25,888 nucleotides of DNA from Chara braunii. Taxonomy: Eukaryota > Streptophyta > Charophyceae > Charales > Characeae. A model generated the notes under the pieces. The model was not told the origin of the DNA. It was given only the letters and a program-made list of their open reading frames with translations, and did not search any database. A program made the position numbers and the translations under genes. The stretch lies in contig BFEA01000167.1 in assembly GCA_003427395.1 (NCBI GenBank), positions 824,370 through 850,257 on the forward strand. The letters are read 5' to 3'. Shown in pieces: positions 1 through 8,740 of the stretch. How positions within the stretch are numbered: position 1 is the stretch's first letter; each line of letters opens with the position of its first letter.

Positions 1-471
1 ATCTCCCTACAGCCTACAACCTACGGCGACCTACTTACCACTGGCTATCGTGCAGGTCACGGGTTCAACTCCAGGGAACTGTGCAGATACTGTACNCAGG
101 TAAGCTGAGGTCAAGGGTTCGACCCCTATGATCTGCATCGGCTACTACCAAAGGTGAAAACTGTTTCACTGGTTAGAAGAGAAGAGGAATAAATCGTGCG
201 AGCACCGACATTTTTAGAGAATTCCAAAAAAAAAGACATTGTGACGTGCGTCTGCCGCACAATAAATAATTAATTAACGATAATAAATTCCATGGCCGCA
301 CTGATCTACGATAGCAAGATTTCAAAGAACCGAAGAAAAAGAACCAATAAGATTATTTCTATTTCTAACTATTGTTGTTCTTTGTTTGTCTGTGTGATGA
401 CGTCCTAAACAAGAGTGTACAAGTACCACTTCAGGCCCGTGTGATCAGATATTGACACAAGTAAGTACGCA
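1..471. other. Gene-free stretch with two tRNA B-box-like sequences
   Basis: No coding region is supported. Two sequences match the RNA polymerase III B box (GGTTCRANNCC): GGTTCAACTCC at 62-72 and GGTTCGACCCC at 116-126. The second sits between a perfect 7-bp inverted repeat, TGCAGAT at 82-88 and ATCTGCA at 131-137, in the place of an acceptor stem. The enclosed 56 nt is too short for a normal tRNA and I see no convincing A box, so this may be the remains of a tRNA-derived SINE or chance. The rest is AT-rich with no further signal. Position 96 is an ambiguous base. Confidence 0.3.
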
Positions 472-529
472 CAACACCACAACATAGCAAACGACAAGGT
501 CAACACCACAACATAGCAAACGACAAGGT
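472..529. repeat. Perfect 29-bp tandem duplication
   Basis: The 29 bases at 472-500 are repeated without a mismatch at 501-529. The second copy runs into AAGGTAAGTATGCC, a consensus-like 5' splice site. A related AAGTAAGTACGC lies just before the first copy at about 459-470. Perfect identity suggests a recent slippage event or an assembly overlap. No reading frame spans it convincingly. Confidence 0.9.
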
Positions 530-752
530 AAGTATGCCAACAATCAATAGCAAACAATTTGTCAGCACCCTTCTTCCTTCTACTGAGTCAATCCAGGTGT
601 CAATGCGATGTTGCACCCCTCGTGACAGCTGGCACTACAGCTGTCTCAAACATTCAATCCGCCGTACCGCCGTCGTCTTCGAATTGCTGCTCTTACTTGG
701 CAGCCACCTGCCTGGCACGTGTCGTTCCTGGCGTGCCAACACAGCAGATTCT

Positions 753-847
753 GCCACGTCAGCACATGGATATCCAATCAACCAGCGGTGGGGATGCCAC
801 GTCAACACATGGATATCCAATCAACCAGCGGTAGGGTTGCCACGTCC
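753..847. repeat. 43-bp tandem repeat, two full copies plus a partial third
   Basis: Unit 1 is 753-795 and unit 2 is 796-838. A third start (GCCACGTCC) is at 839-847. Each unit opens with GCCACGTCA and contains CACATGGATATCC, a CCAAT box and ACCAGCGGT. Units 1 and 2 differ at only a few positions. The repeat is part of the wider GCCACGTCAGCA array and looks regulatory rather than coding. Confidence 0.9.
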
Positions 848-1844
848 TTCTCACTTGCCACTTCGTCACGTCTTGGTGTGATACCACCGCTTATACCAGC
901 CAATCGAGTCAATGCCGCGTCAGCCAATAGAGCCAATGCCACGCCAGCAAGTGATCACCACATCAAGAAGACTGGTATGATGATCATTCCCCGCCAAATC
1001 AGCAATCAGCGTCTTCATCCAAAGGCCACTTCAGCACCTGTTTGTGACCTGGTCCCAAGTCAGCAACCTATGCAGCCTGTAATTGCCACATCAGCAGCCA
1101 GGTCCCTCGACGTGGCACATAGTATGCCACGTCAGCATGGGATCGCGACCTCACTATCGCGATCCAGGCTGGCACACCGTCACTCCTGGTCGAGATCCCG
1201 ACTGCCACGTGAGCACGCGCGTTGAAATCAGGTCTTCTCGCCAGACAAGTCCGTGCCACGTCAGCAATACCGGCAATCGTCGTCGTTGTCCACGTCTTAT
1301 CTCGTAGTCATCACATCATATGCGCGCTTGTCACTTACCTGGCGCGCATCATCATCAGGTGTATTGCTACGATACCCAATTGGAATGAACATAGATCGTG
1401 AAGACACTTGTCAACAATGCAAGTCCAGAATATCGAGCCGCTGATAATTACCAATAATCAAAATAGTGTCCAAAAAGAGTGAGATGAGATAACCATACAC
1501 AGACGAAGGAGAGAGGAGGGAGATTAGACAAAGGAGTGGAATAATACAAGGTTCTCTCCTGCTTCGGGCTCCCTCCTCGATCGCCACCTCAAATAATCAA
1601 TAGTCTGAACACATATCTGAAATCCTCTACAAGGTGCCACGTGGCACGTCTAATCAGTCTCTCATCAGTGCGGGAGCAATGTCAACATGAAGACAACCAG
1701 GTAAGTATTCACGATCTCTCCACAGTCCTGATCTCCTCCTGAAGTGACGATGAACAGAACAGCAGTGCGGTCACATAGTCCCAACCATAGAACATGTGGC
1801 AGTAGCCACGTCAGCAACAACGCGTGGCAGCTGCCACGTCAGCA
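753..1844. repeat. Dispersed GCCACGTCAGCA motif array
   Basis: The exact 12-mer GCCACGTCAGCA occurs at 753-764, 1126-1137, 1255-1266, 1805-1816 and 1833-1844. One- to three-base variants occur at 796-807, 914-925, 938-949, 1025-1036, 1085-1096 and 1204-1215. The motif is the complement of TGACGTGGC, which matches the ACGT-core bZIP site known in plants as a UPRE/G-box-C-box hybrid. Three dyads are built from it: 1109-1133 (9-bp arms, 7-nt gap), 1634-1647 (perfect 14-bp palindrome) and 1823-1838 (perfect 16-bp palindrome). It may belong to an LTR or leader of an old retroelement. No LTR ends were found. Confidence 0.75.
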
Positions 1845-2349
1845 TGCCTCGAAGACAGTAGCCAGCCAGCCACCATGCCGAGCTAGCAGCGCGTCGCCGC
1901 AAATCTCCCAAATGCCAGCACAAAGCCAGCGTCCACCAGCGTCGCATCGTCAACGCGTGAAGTCAGCATTGACGCAAGACAGAATGAATGTCAAAGCCAG
2001 GAAGTTAGTGCTTATGTAGCGTTGACGCGGGGTCTGGACCCCAGATGCTGCATCCCTCAGTCGTCCAAATTTCGAGGCAAACGAGGGCCCAGATCGATCT
2101 GAAACCGAATTCCCTCCGACCTGGATGCTGTCTGGGTACCTGTGCACAACAAGTGAGTGTATCCAACCAAGGGACTGGGCGTGGTACCTTTGACTCTATA
2201 ATTGACTTTGACCTTTGAATTTCCTGTATGCAGCGTTTGGTCATACAACCAAACGCAACAGACTCAGGCCTGGGCGGCGTCTTGGTCACCATCCCAGGTT
2301 TGCATTGCCTGGGGGGAAGTTCTGGGTCCCAGGCTGCCTTTGAACATGG
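1267..2349. other. Non-coding stretch left of element A
   Basis: No gene is supported. A purine-rich run lies at about 1503-1530. A splice-donor-like CAGGTAAGTATTC is near 1698. A possible 81-bp intron runs from GTGAGT at 2153 to TATGCAG ending at 2233. A hairpin with 9-bp arms (GCGTTTGGT at 2233-2241, ACCAAACGC at 2248-2256) follows. Three TTTGAC or TTGAC elements lie at about 2189-2216. CCTGGG/CCCAGG blocks at 2269, 2293, 2308 and 2328 could fold against each other. On the minus strand this should be the 3' untranslated region and LTR of element A, but I could not find a credible polypurine tract or LTR terminus. Confidence 0.5.
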
Positions 2350-2586
2350 TTATTGCATTCTTGCTGGCCCATTTTCGAGTTCCACCGCAGAAACATTTAA
2401 GACTTTTAACCCTCGTTCATAAGCAGCGACAATATCAGCAGCAGTTTCAAGTAGTTCTCTTCGACTAAACCATCTGTCCTCAGATGGTGCTTGAGACTTG
2501 AAACGTACCTTGAACTGCTTTTGAGATCGCCCACGTCCTCCTCTAGAGAAGTAACCATGTTCTATGATGCTTTCTACCTCGTATCG
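2350..2586 (-). pseudogene. Element A chromodomain-like integrase tail
   Basis: A frame starting RYEVESIIEH and ending at the TAA at 2350-2352 continues the integrase after a frameshift. It contains GRGRSQKQFKVRF, then SEDRWFSRREL, and a helical end ETAADIVAAYERG. The opening (Y-E-V-E-x-I), the beta-strand block (KQFKVRF in place of the usual LVKWKG) and the Trp in DRWF match the layout of chromodomains that target chromoviruses to chromatin. However, Lys-Trp-Lys and the usual N-T-W-E-P are replaced. Element C ends with the same divergent form, so this is a family trait rather than decay. Methyl-lysine binding is not assured. Confidence 0.65.
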
Positions 2587-3640
2587 CCTTTCATAGATGG
2601 CGGAATCATAGATGGTCTGTGTGGAAATTCATTCCCTTCTACATAGGGCAACAGTTTGGGCGCGTGAAAGACGGGATATATTTTGAAATGAGGGGGTATA
2701 TCAATACAATAAGATGGTCCCTCTGCATCCCCAATTACTTTGAGAACTTCCCAGGGTCCAAAATAGATAGGCAGAAGTTTCTGAGACACATCTTCTTCTA
2801 AGGAAAACTCTTTGGACTTCACCCAGACAAAATCACCTTCCTTAAAGGTGGATGGTCGACGATGTTTATTTGCTTGTTCGATCATCTGGTCCTGAACTTT
2901 CTTTAAATTATCTTTTCCCTTCTTTACATCTTGAAACAAAACTGCATACTCTCGTGTCCTTGGAGGTAACCTAAGGAACTGGTCCCTCGTTAGCACATCA
3001 ATGGGACGCCTAAGTCTCCACGCCTTGTGCAGTGCATTTGGTGTGCAACCCGTAGCGGTGTGAACACTGTTGCTGCTTGCACAATCGGTTCATCTACTCA
3101 CTTTGTCCATTCGTTTCAGGGTGTCGCCCTGACGACATGGTCAGACGTGTACCGTATTCTTCCATCAGCTTTTGCCATGGCATACTTGTGAACCTTGTAT
3201 CACGATCAGACACAATGGAGATAGGGAATCCATACTCAGTCACCCATCACATCTGAAACTTTTGGATCACAAGTTTTGTCCACGCCTTTGCGGGTAAGGG
3301 AATAAACATGGCATATTTAGAGAAACGATCAGAAGACCAAGTGGATTCTCATGTGAGGGTTTGTTTCCCCGACATACCAAACATGTACAAACATAGGTTA
3401 GTACATCCTCCTTCAATCCCTTCCACTTGAAGCGTTCCCTAACCTCTGCGTAAGTTTTCTTGAATCCAAAATGACCTTCAGAATCGTGACATTCCCAATT
3501 TACAGACTTTTAATCTCTTCCTTGTGAGGAATACACAATCTTTGTTCAGTCTGGTCTAACAAGAAAAGCAAACCATCGGTTACACGGTACTTGGGAAGTA
3601 GAGTTGGGTCTTTTGCAAGGACATCAATGATAGGCTTCCA
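2574..3640 (-). pseudogene. Element A integrase, broken
   Basis: The C-terminal part (2574-2996, 140 residues, open) has GDFVWVKSKEF, then LPIYFGPWEVLKVIGD and FKIYPVFHAPKLLPYV, the small barrel (GPF/Y type) seen at the end of Ty3 integrases. Upstream, 3050-3640 is readable only by switching frames. It has a degraded zinc-binding start (LCIPHKEEI), the core motif SDRDTRF with the second catalytic Asp, and HPETNGQSE with the catalytic Glu followed at once by a TAG stop. Between NPLGLL and DRFSKYAMF near 3340 about 40 residues are missing compared with related integrases. That gap should contain the first catalytic Asp. Confidence 0.8.
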
Positions 3641-3658
3641 AATAGGGTCAGTAGCATA

Positions 3659-4264
3659 TCATTGCCGAATTATATCTTTCAAATCATTCCCAACATCCAA
3701 ATAAGAGACAATTGCGCCAAAAAAGTCACACCTTTTGGACAATGCATCTGCAACCACATTGGACTTACCTTTGATCGTTTTCAATTCAACATCGAAGGTA
3801 TCAATAAACGTAGACCATCGTACCAACTTATAAGAGAGCCTAGGTTGTGTCTTTATCCACTTCAAGGTAAAGTGGCCTGAGTACACAGTGAAGTGCCTCC
3901 CTAACAAGTAGTGCTTCCAGGTGTTTAGTGCGCAAACTAAGGCATACAGTTCCCTTTCATAGGTGGAATTGGCAACCTTTTCCGATGAGAGTCGTGCAGA
4001 CATAAACTCAATGAGTCTATAACCATTGCCATCGTTTTATTGAAGGACTGCGCCAATCCCGTACTGACTTGCATCAATAGTGACGATGAAAGGAAGAGAA
4101 TCACCAATTTTCAAAACAGGATAGTGAGTTAATGCATATTTTAACTTCTTGAAAGCAGACTCACAGTCCTTGTCCATCCATACAGTTTCTTTCTTTAGCA
4201 ATCTTCTCATTGGTGCGCCAATCAGTGAGAAGTTCCTAACAAACTTCCTATAATGACTTGCCAA
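3659..4264 (-). pseudogene. Element A RT connection and RNase H
   Basis: Minus-strand frames 4264-4037 and 4003-3659 together give the end of RT (ASHYRKFVRNFSLIGAP, LLKKETVWMDKDCESAFKKL) and the Ty3-type RNase H that degrades the RNA template. Visible RNase H landmarks are TIDASQYGIGAVL (first Asp), YERELYALVCAL (Glu), and VVADALSKR at the end. The third acidic position, normally (T/S)DH, reads SGH: Asp is replaced by Gly (codon complement at 3875-3877). A stop at 4037-4039 splits the domain. Confidence 0.85.
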
Positions 4265-4990
4265 ACCAAGAAAAGATCGTGGTTCAGTTACAGACTTTGG
4301 TTATGGCCAATCTCTAATTGTTGAAATCTTCTTTTCTTCCGGCCTTGGACCATCTTCGTTCACTATGTGTCCTAAATATAAGACTTCCGACTTAGCAAAC
4401 TTAGATTTATTTGGATTTAACTTGAAGTTGCCCTCGCGCAACTTCCCAAGTACAAGACGTAGGTGTTTCTCATGATCTTCTAGTGTCTTACTATACACTA
4501 GAATGTCTTCGAGATAAAGAATGACGAACTGATCCAACCATTGACGAAATAACTCATTCATGGATTTTTGGAAGGTTGTTGGGGCATTAGTCAGGCCGAA
4601 AGGCATTACCGCAAACTGGTAGTGGCCATACCTCGTTCGGAATGCAGTCTTGTGTTGATCGGCGGGATCCACCTCGATCTGGTGGTATCCCGACTTTAGA
4701 TCAATTTTACTGAAGAACTTGCAACCCTGCAACTGGTCCAACAAGTAGTCAATTCGTGGAAGAGGTTCGACATTCTTAACAGTGACGACATTCAACCCTT
4801 TATAATCAATACAAAGACGCAATTCTTTTTAGGCACAAACAAGACAGGAGCACTATAAGGAGAAGAGCTAGGGCGAATCCATCCTTTATCTGTTAAGTCT
4901 TATAGTTGTTTATTTAATTCCTCAAGTTCCCTAGCAGACATTCGGTAGATAGGGCCCTTGAGAATCTTACCACCAAGAATAATTTCGATG
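4265..4990 (-). pseudogene. Element A reverse transcriptase, catalytic Asp mutated
   Basis: The open part (4822-4301, 173 residues) runs from RLCIDYKGLNVVTVKN through FFSKIDLKSGYHQIEV (first catalytic Asp), [16 protein letters not shown] and on to YLGHIVNEDG and IRDWP. The expected Y-L-D-D is Y-L-E-D: the codon complementary to 4508-4510 encodes Glu instead of the first Asp of the box. The N-terminal fingers (ELEELNKQL, GWIRPSSSPYSAPVLFVPKK) lie at about 4830-4990 in another frame behind a stop. The domain would make DNA from the element RNA. Even with frames intact, loss of this Asp should abolish activity. Confidence 0.9.
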
Positions 4991-5149
4991 GTGTGCTCTA
5001 TAGCACGCGCAATTATTCATGTTGGTTCGAGTTGTAGATCTTTATACTCATCTAAGAGTTTCTCGATCATCGGAAGGCAGGAAGTAGAGCATTCACCTGC
5101 TTTCTTTACCAAGACCATCTTCTTTGAAACCATTGATCAAAATGTTGGA

Positions 5150-5614
5150 TAACTCATAAAACAGAAAGAGAGACTAGAGTCAAAGGCAAACTTATGAAAC
5201 AATTTGATAGGTTTTAATTCTGAGTGGGCATCACGCAACTGCACAATCTTTACTTTGAACTTTATATCTGGGTTGGCTTCCTCGTGCCAGTCCATTCCCA
5301 GAATCAAGTCAAACGGTAAATTCTTTTCGACCAGAAAGGATACCTCGTGTAAAATCTTCTTACCTTCCTTGGTTCAAAATCGACACTTAACACGATCAAT
5401 ATATTGTGAGACTGTAATCGTGTTTTTGTCAACTAGGATAGACGTGATAGGTCGAGACAAATTCTTTATCTTCATTCCGAGATGCAACTTGTGAATTGCC
5501 TTCTCGGATATGTAGGATCGCGTTGATCCCGAGTCCAACAGTGCACCTACACGTGTACGTGCAATCTCTACATCCGCGTTGATCCTAAGTCCAACAGTGC
5601 ACCTACACGTGTAG
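5150..5614 (-). pseudogene. Element A aspartic protease
   Basis: Minus-strand reading gives RVGALLDSGSTRSYISEKA, the retropepsin active-site loop (D-S-G) with the usual hydrophobic lead-in, then ITSILVDKNTITVSQYID. After a stop near 5374 it continues with FDLILGMDWHEEANPDIKF, the conserved second half (ILGMDWL type) of Ty3 proteases. It would cut the Gag-Pol polyprotein. The active-site segment is duplicated (5520-5557 and 5576-5613, 56-bp offset, out of frame). In the outer copy the motif reads D-L-G. The upstream gag is missing at the junction with element B. Confidence 0.8.
5520..5613 (-). repeat. Tandem duplication of the protease active-site segment
   Basis: The 38 bases at 5520-5557 recur at 5576-5613 with two mismatches, separated by 18 bases (offset 56). 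On the minus strand both copies encode the stretch around the D-S-G loop. One keeps DSG and the other, next to the element A/element B junction, has DLG in its matching frame. The offset is not a multiple of three, so the two copies are in different frames. Confidence 0.85.
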
Positions 5615-5620
5615 AGGATC

Positions 5621-7059
5621 ATGAAGCCGTCTTCAATGTCGTGCCCGCCTTAACTGATGCTGAGGTGGAAGAGAAGACTGCCCCACTTGTCAGAGCTTTA
5701 GTAGATGTCCGGGTTGTTGAAGACCATACCGGGCAACTTGCAAAGGTGTTTAATGAACTCAAGAAGTTGCACGAGGATATGGCCCTCATGGCGCAGCAGC
5801 ACCGCGACCAGCTGCAACAGTTGCTAACATGCAGTCGCTGCTGACCCTGCTTCTAGTGTTGCGTGCCAATCCGTTTTTGCCCCTCTAACTGTGTCTTCTT
5901 CTTCTTCTTCTACAGCCTATCCGGACCTGCAGCAGATTCAGACCCCGTTGTTGGTATTGCTGCGGCTCTTGTGGCAAGTGGCAATGTAGGGCATTTCGAA
6001 AGTGTTGCGGCCCCAAATTCGGACCCCGCAGTCGCTGGCCCTAGCTGCAGCTTTCCCTACGTGGATAGGAATGCGGCACAAATTTCATCTAAGTATGACG
6101 GAAAGGACTACATTGAATGTTGGATCAACTCTATGCGATCCTACTTTGATGTGTTGGAGACACCCCCAATTACTCAGTCGTCGGTCCTCGGGCCTAATGT
6201 GGAACCCGCCGTGAGAGGCTTCTTAGAAGTCCAAGTTGTACAATCAAGCTATAAAAGAATAGGCTTGAACAAATGGCTGAAGGGTACGCCAATAGCCACA
6301 CTCAAGGAGCTCTTGATCAAGCAATATGTTGATCCGCATGCTGCAACTATAACTAGACTCAAGCTTGACAAGCTCGAGCAGAGCAAGTGGACAAGCACCA
6401 TGCATAATCTGCATCAGTACGTTAGTAAACTCTTGCTACTCCTGATTTGGAAATGACTGCGCAATCTTACTTGGATGTGATTAAAGGTACGGTTCCCTCT
6501 TCTGTAACACATCATCTGGGGCTCGGACTCGCGGCATATACAGATTGGTTTTCCCTCATGCGGGATTTAGTCAAGCTAGAGACACAAGACCTCCCAGGCG
6601 GATCGGGTGGCAAAAAGGCCACCAGCCGCAAACGGTTTCCAGGCAGCAACCGTTTTGCAGCACACGATCAACTTGAGGTTGACAAGAGGCCTTCGAAGAG
6701 GACCCTTCTCTTGGTGACGATCAAGAGCAAGACTGTGAGGCATCTTGCTCTTCGTCAGCCCACGAGTCCGACTATGTAGATGATGATGATCAACGAATGC
6801 CTTTAAAAGGGCTGCCTTCAAAAGTAAGGGACCAAAGAACTCGGTGAAGAACAACACGAACACCATTCACTTCCGTAAGGGAGCACAGACTCCACCCAAA
6901 CCGGACGATCCTGCCACAAAACCATGGGTAGATCTCTGGATTAGTGAAAGTGAGTGGAAACACAGAATGAAGAAAGGGGTTTGCCTGCATTGCACCAAAC
7001 CTGAACACTCGGTCCAACATTGCTTCAGATTGCAGCATGGAAACCAACAAAGGGGGTAG
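5621..7059 (+). pseudogene. Element B gag
   Basis: The capsid-nucleocapsid precursor is read in at least three frames. 5621-5841 gives a helical N-terminus (LTDAEVEEKTAPLVRALVD, MALMAQQHRDQLQQLL). A Ser-rich linker follows (TCT run near 5895), which in another frame is a Phe run. About 6085-6440 holds the gag domain (KYDGKDYIECWINSMRSYF, IATLKELLIKQYVDPHAAT, LHQYVSKL). 6447-6700 continues it (TAQSYLDVIKGTVPSSV). The C-terminus has a CCHC zinc knuckle, CLHCTKPEHSVQHC (C-X2-C-X4-H-X4-C, 6982-7023), which should bind the element RNA. Frame breaks near 5841, 6440 and 6775 prevent a full product. Confidence 0.8.
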
Positions 7060-8489
7060 AGACATCATCAGCACACTCTACAGATGGAGAGGATGAACAT
7101 GTAACTGTAGCTCCTTCATCGGATTTTGACCTCTCTCAACAAACCTCTTTTGAGACCCCATCTGATGCTGATTCCAAGGCTGAGAAATTGCACATCCTCT
7201 ACAAGGAGCCTTGGGTGGAGTCGGAGGAAATTGACTTTCATGCTCTCATCCTGCGTTGGGCTCACATGAAGCAAGAACACGCTCAAGGGAAAACAAAGTT
7301 GATCTTCTTCAAACTTCGCATTAACGACCGTTTCATTTGTGCGTTGGCTGATTGTGGCGCAACCTCCAACTACTTCTCACCGCACGGCTTTCGTAAGGCA
7401 AGCTTGGGAATGAAGCAAGTGACTTTGTCGAGTCCTTGTCGAACCCAAGTGGGCAACCAAGAGGTTGTCACATCTACGCATGCAGTCATAGGTGTTCGCA
7501 CTACTTTTGACGCGGACCGCACAATCCTGCATGAGTTGAACTTCTATGTCCATGATAAGTGCCCCTTCGACATGGTTATTGGCTTGGGCTGGTTGTCGGC
7601 CCAATGTGAAAGAACCACGTGGAAGGACTGCCAATTCATGGTCAAAGATGCCATGGGGATTGAGCGTCCAGTCCTCTTGGATGAGCCGCACGAGTCCAAA
7701 CTGACTTTTCTCAATGCAATGAAATTCTGCAAAAAGTGGTGCAGGCGCAAAGTTGATGAGCAAATGTATATAGCCTTTGTTAATCATGCTCATGTGCCTT
7801 CTATTTTTGTTGTACATTATGATTCTACTTTGCATGCCACTTCTACTTCTAATGCAACTACTTCCACCTCTACTAAATCTACTTTTAGCCCAGACGACTC
7901 TGCTTCAAATACTGTTGGTTTGGCTACACCTTTGCAATCCGGTATGCTTGCACCAAATTCTGATGATCCACCTCCGGAAATCCCATCGGAGATCCGCAGC
8001 TTTCTCAACCAATTCCCTGAAGTTTTGGCCGAACCACATGGAGTTCCAGTGCGTCCTGTCCGACACACGATCGAGTTGATAGAAGGCAACACTCCTCGAA
8101 AGGGTTGTGTCTATCGAATGGGCTCGGGCGAATTGGAGGACTTGCGAAGGCAGATCGATGACATGCTTGAAAAAGTTTGGATCAAGCCAAGCGAATCCGA
8201 ATTCGGTGCACTAGTTTTGTTTGTCCCTAAGAAACGAGGCAAGCTACGGATGTGTATTGATTACCGCAGGCTGAATAGAATAACAAGAAATAATGCATAC
8301 CCTTTGCCATGCATTGATGATCTGCTTGATGCTGCAAATGGATGCAAGGTCTTCAACAAGATCGATCCCAAGTCTGGTTACCAACAGATTGAAGTCGACC
8401 CCGCAGACCAACATAAAACTGCATTCAAAACACACGATGGGTTGTACGAATTTCCCATCATGCCCTTCGACCTCACGAATGACCCGTAG
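7020..8489 (+). pseudogene. Element B protease and RT N-terminal part
   Basis: This is the longest open frame in the window (489 codons). Residues about 95-200 are a retropepsin: FKLRINDRFICALADCGATS around residues 111-113, then FDMVIGLGWL as the second conserved half. The catalytic triplet is D-C-G instead of the usual D-S/T-G, with TGT at 7353-7355. A Ser/Thr-rich linker (about 265-325) follows. RT begins with VWIKPSESEFGALVLFVPKK, RMCIDYRRLNRITRNN, KVFNKIDPKSGYQQIEV (catalytic Asp) and PIMPFDLTND. It stops at TAG 8487-8489, created at the boundary of a 49-bp tandem duplication. The ATG-less start is arbitrary, since this frame continues the Gag-Pol polyprotein. Confidence 0.85.
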
Positions 8490-8535
8490 GCTGTACGAAT
8501 TTCCCGTCATGCCCTTCGACCTAACGAATGAACCG
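8438..8535 (+). repeat. 49-bp tandem duplication in element B RT
   Basis: Bases 8438-8486 are repeated at 8487-8535 with a few mismatches. Each copy encodes the stretch YEFP(I/V)MPFDLTN, the conserved F-A-x-M-P-F-G-L-x-N-A-P region of RT. Since 49 is not a multiple of three, the frame shifts at the boundary, and TGG of the first copy corresponds to TAG at 8487-8489 in the second. Confidence 0.9.
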
Positions 8536-8740
8536 GCCACCTTCCAAAGTCTCATGGAAAAGGTGTTCCACAATCAGATCAATCAATTTGTTGTTCTTGT
8601 TTTGGATGACATACTAATCTTCGACAAATCGATGGAGGAACACATGAGACACCTTGAGGAAGTGTTGCAGATCCTAAGAATGCGCAACTCCATCTTAACT
8701 TAGAAAAATTTGAGTTTGGGAGGGACAACGTCATCTACGG
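8490..8740 (+). pseudogene. Element B RT palm after the duplication
   Basis: In the frame 8293-8703 the RT resumes with YEFPVMPFDLTNEPATFQSL, then NQINQFVVLVLDDILIFDKS and EEHMRHLEEVLQILR. The catalytic box reads V-L-D-D rather than Y-L-D-D: both Asp residues remain but the conserved Tyr is Val. A stop at 8701-8703 ends the frame just before the conserved FG.D.V.YLG stretch, which survives as EFGRDNVIYGC in the sequence after it. The catalytic Asp pair is intact, but the domain is broken in several pieces. Confidence 0.85.

Larger units (their letters stand above)
2350..5614 (-). mobile_element. Element A: degraded Ty3/gypsy chromovirus, pol only
   Basis: Read on the minus strand, the order is protease, reverse transcriptase, RNase H, integrase and a chromodomain-like tail. 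Integrase after RNase H defines Ty3/gypsy. Gag is absent because the element is cut at about 5614, where it meets element B head-to-head. Neither LTR was recognised. Stops and frameshifts occur in every domain. RT has YLED in place of YLDD, RNase H has SGH in place of SDH, and the integrase segment expected to hold the first catalytic Asp is deleted. It is a dead copy. Confidence 0.9.

Noticed and set aside
62-137. A functional tRNA gene
   Set aside because: The span is too short, there is no clear anticodon arm or A box, and the T stem is imperfect.
534-1444. Several overlapping short open frames on both strands in the left region
   Set aside because: They run through the motif array and tandem repeats, lack any recognisable domain, and their composition follows the repeats.
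753-1844. CRISPR-like array
   Set aside because: The motif is only 12 bp, spacing is irregular and the setting is eukaryotic. No cas genes are present.
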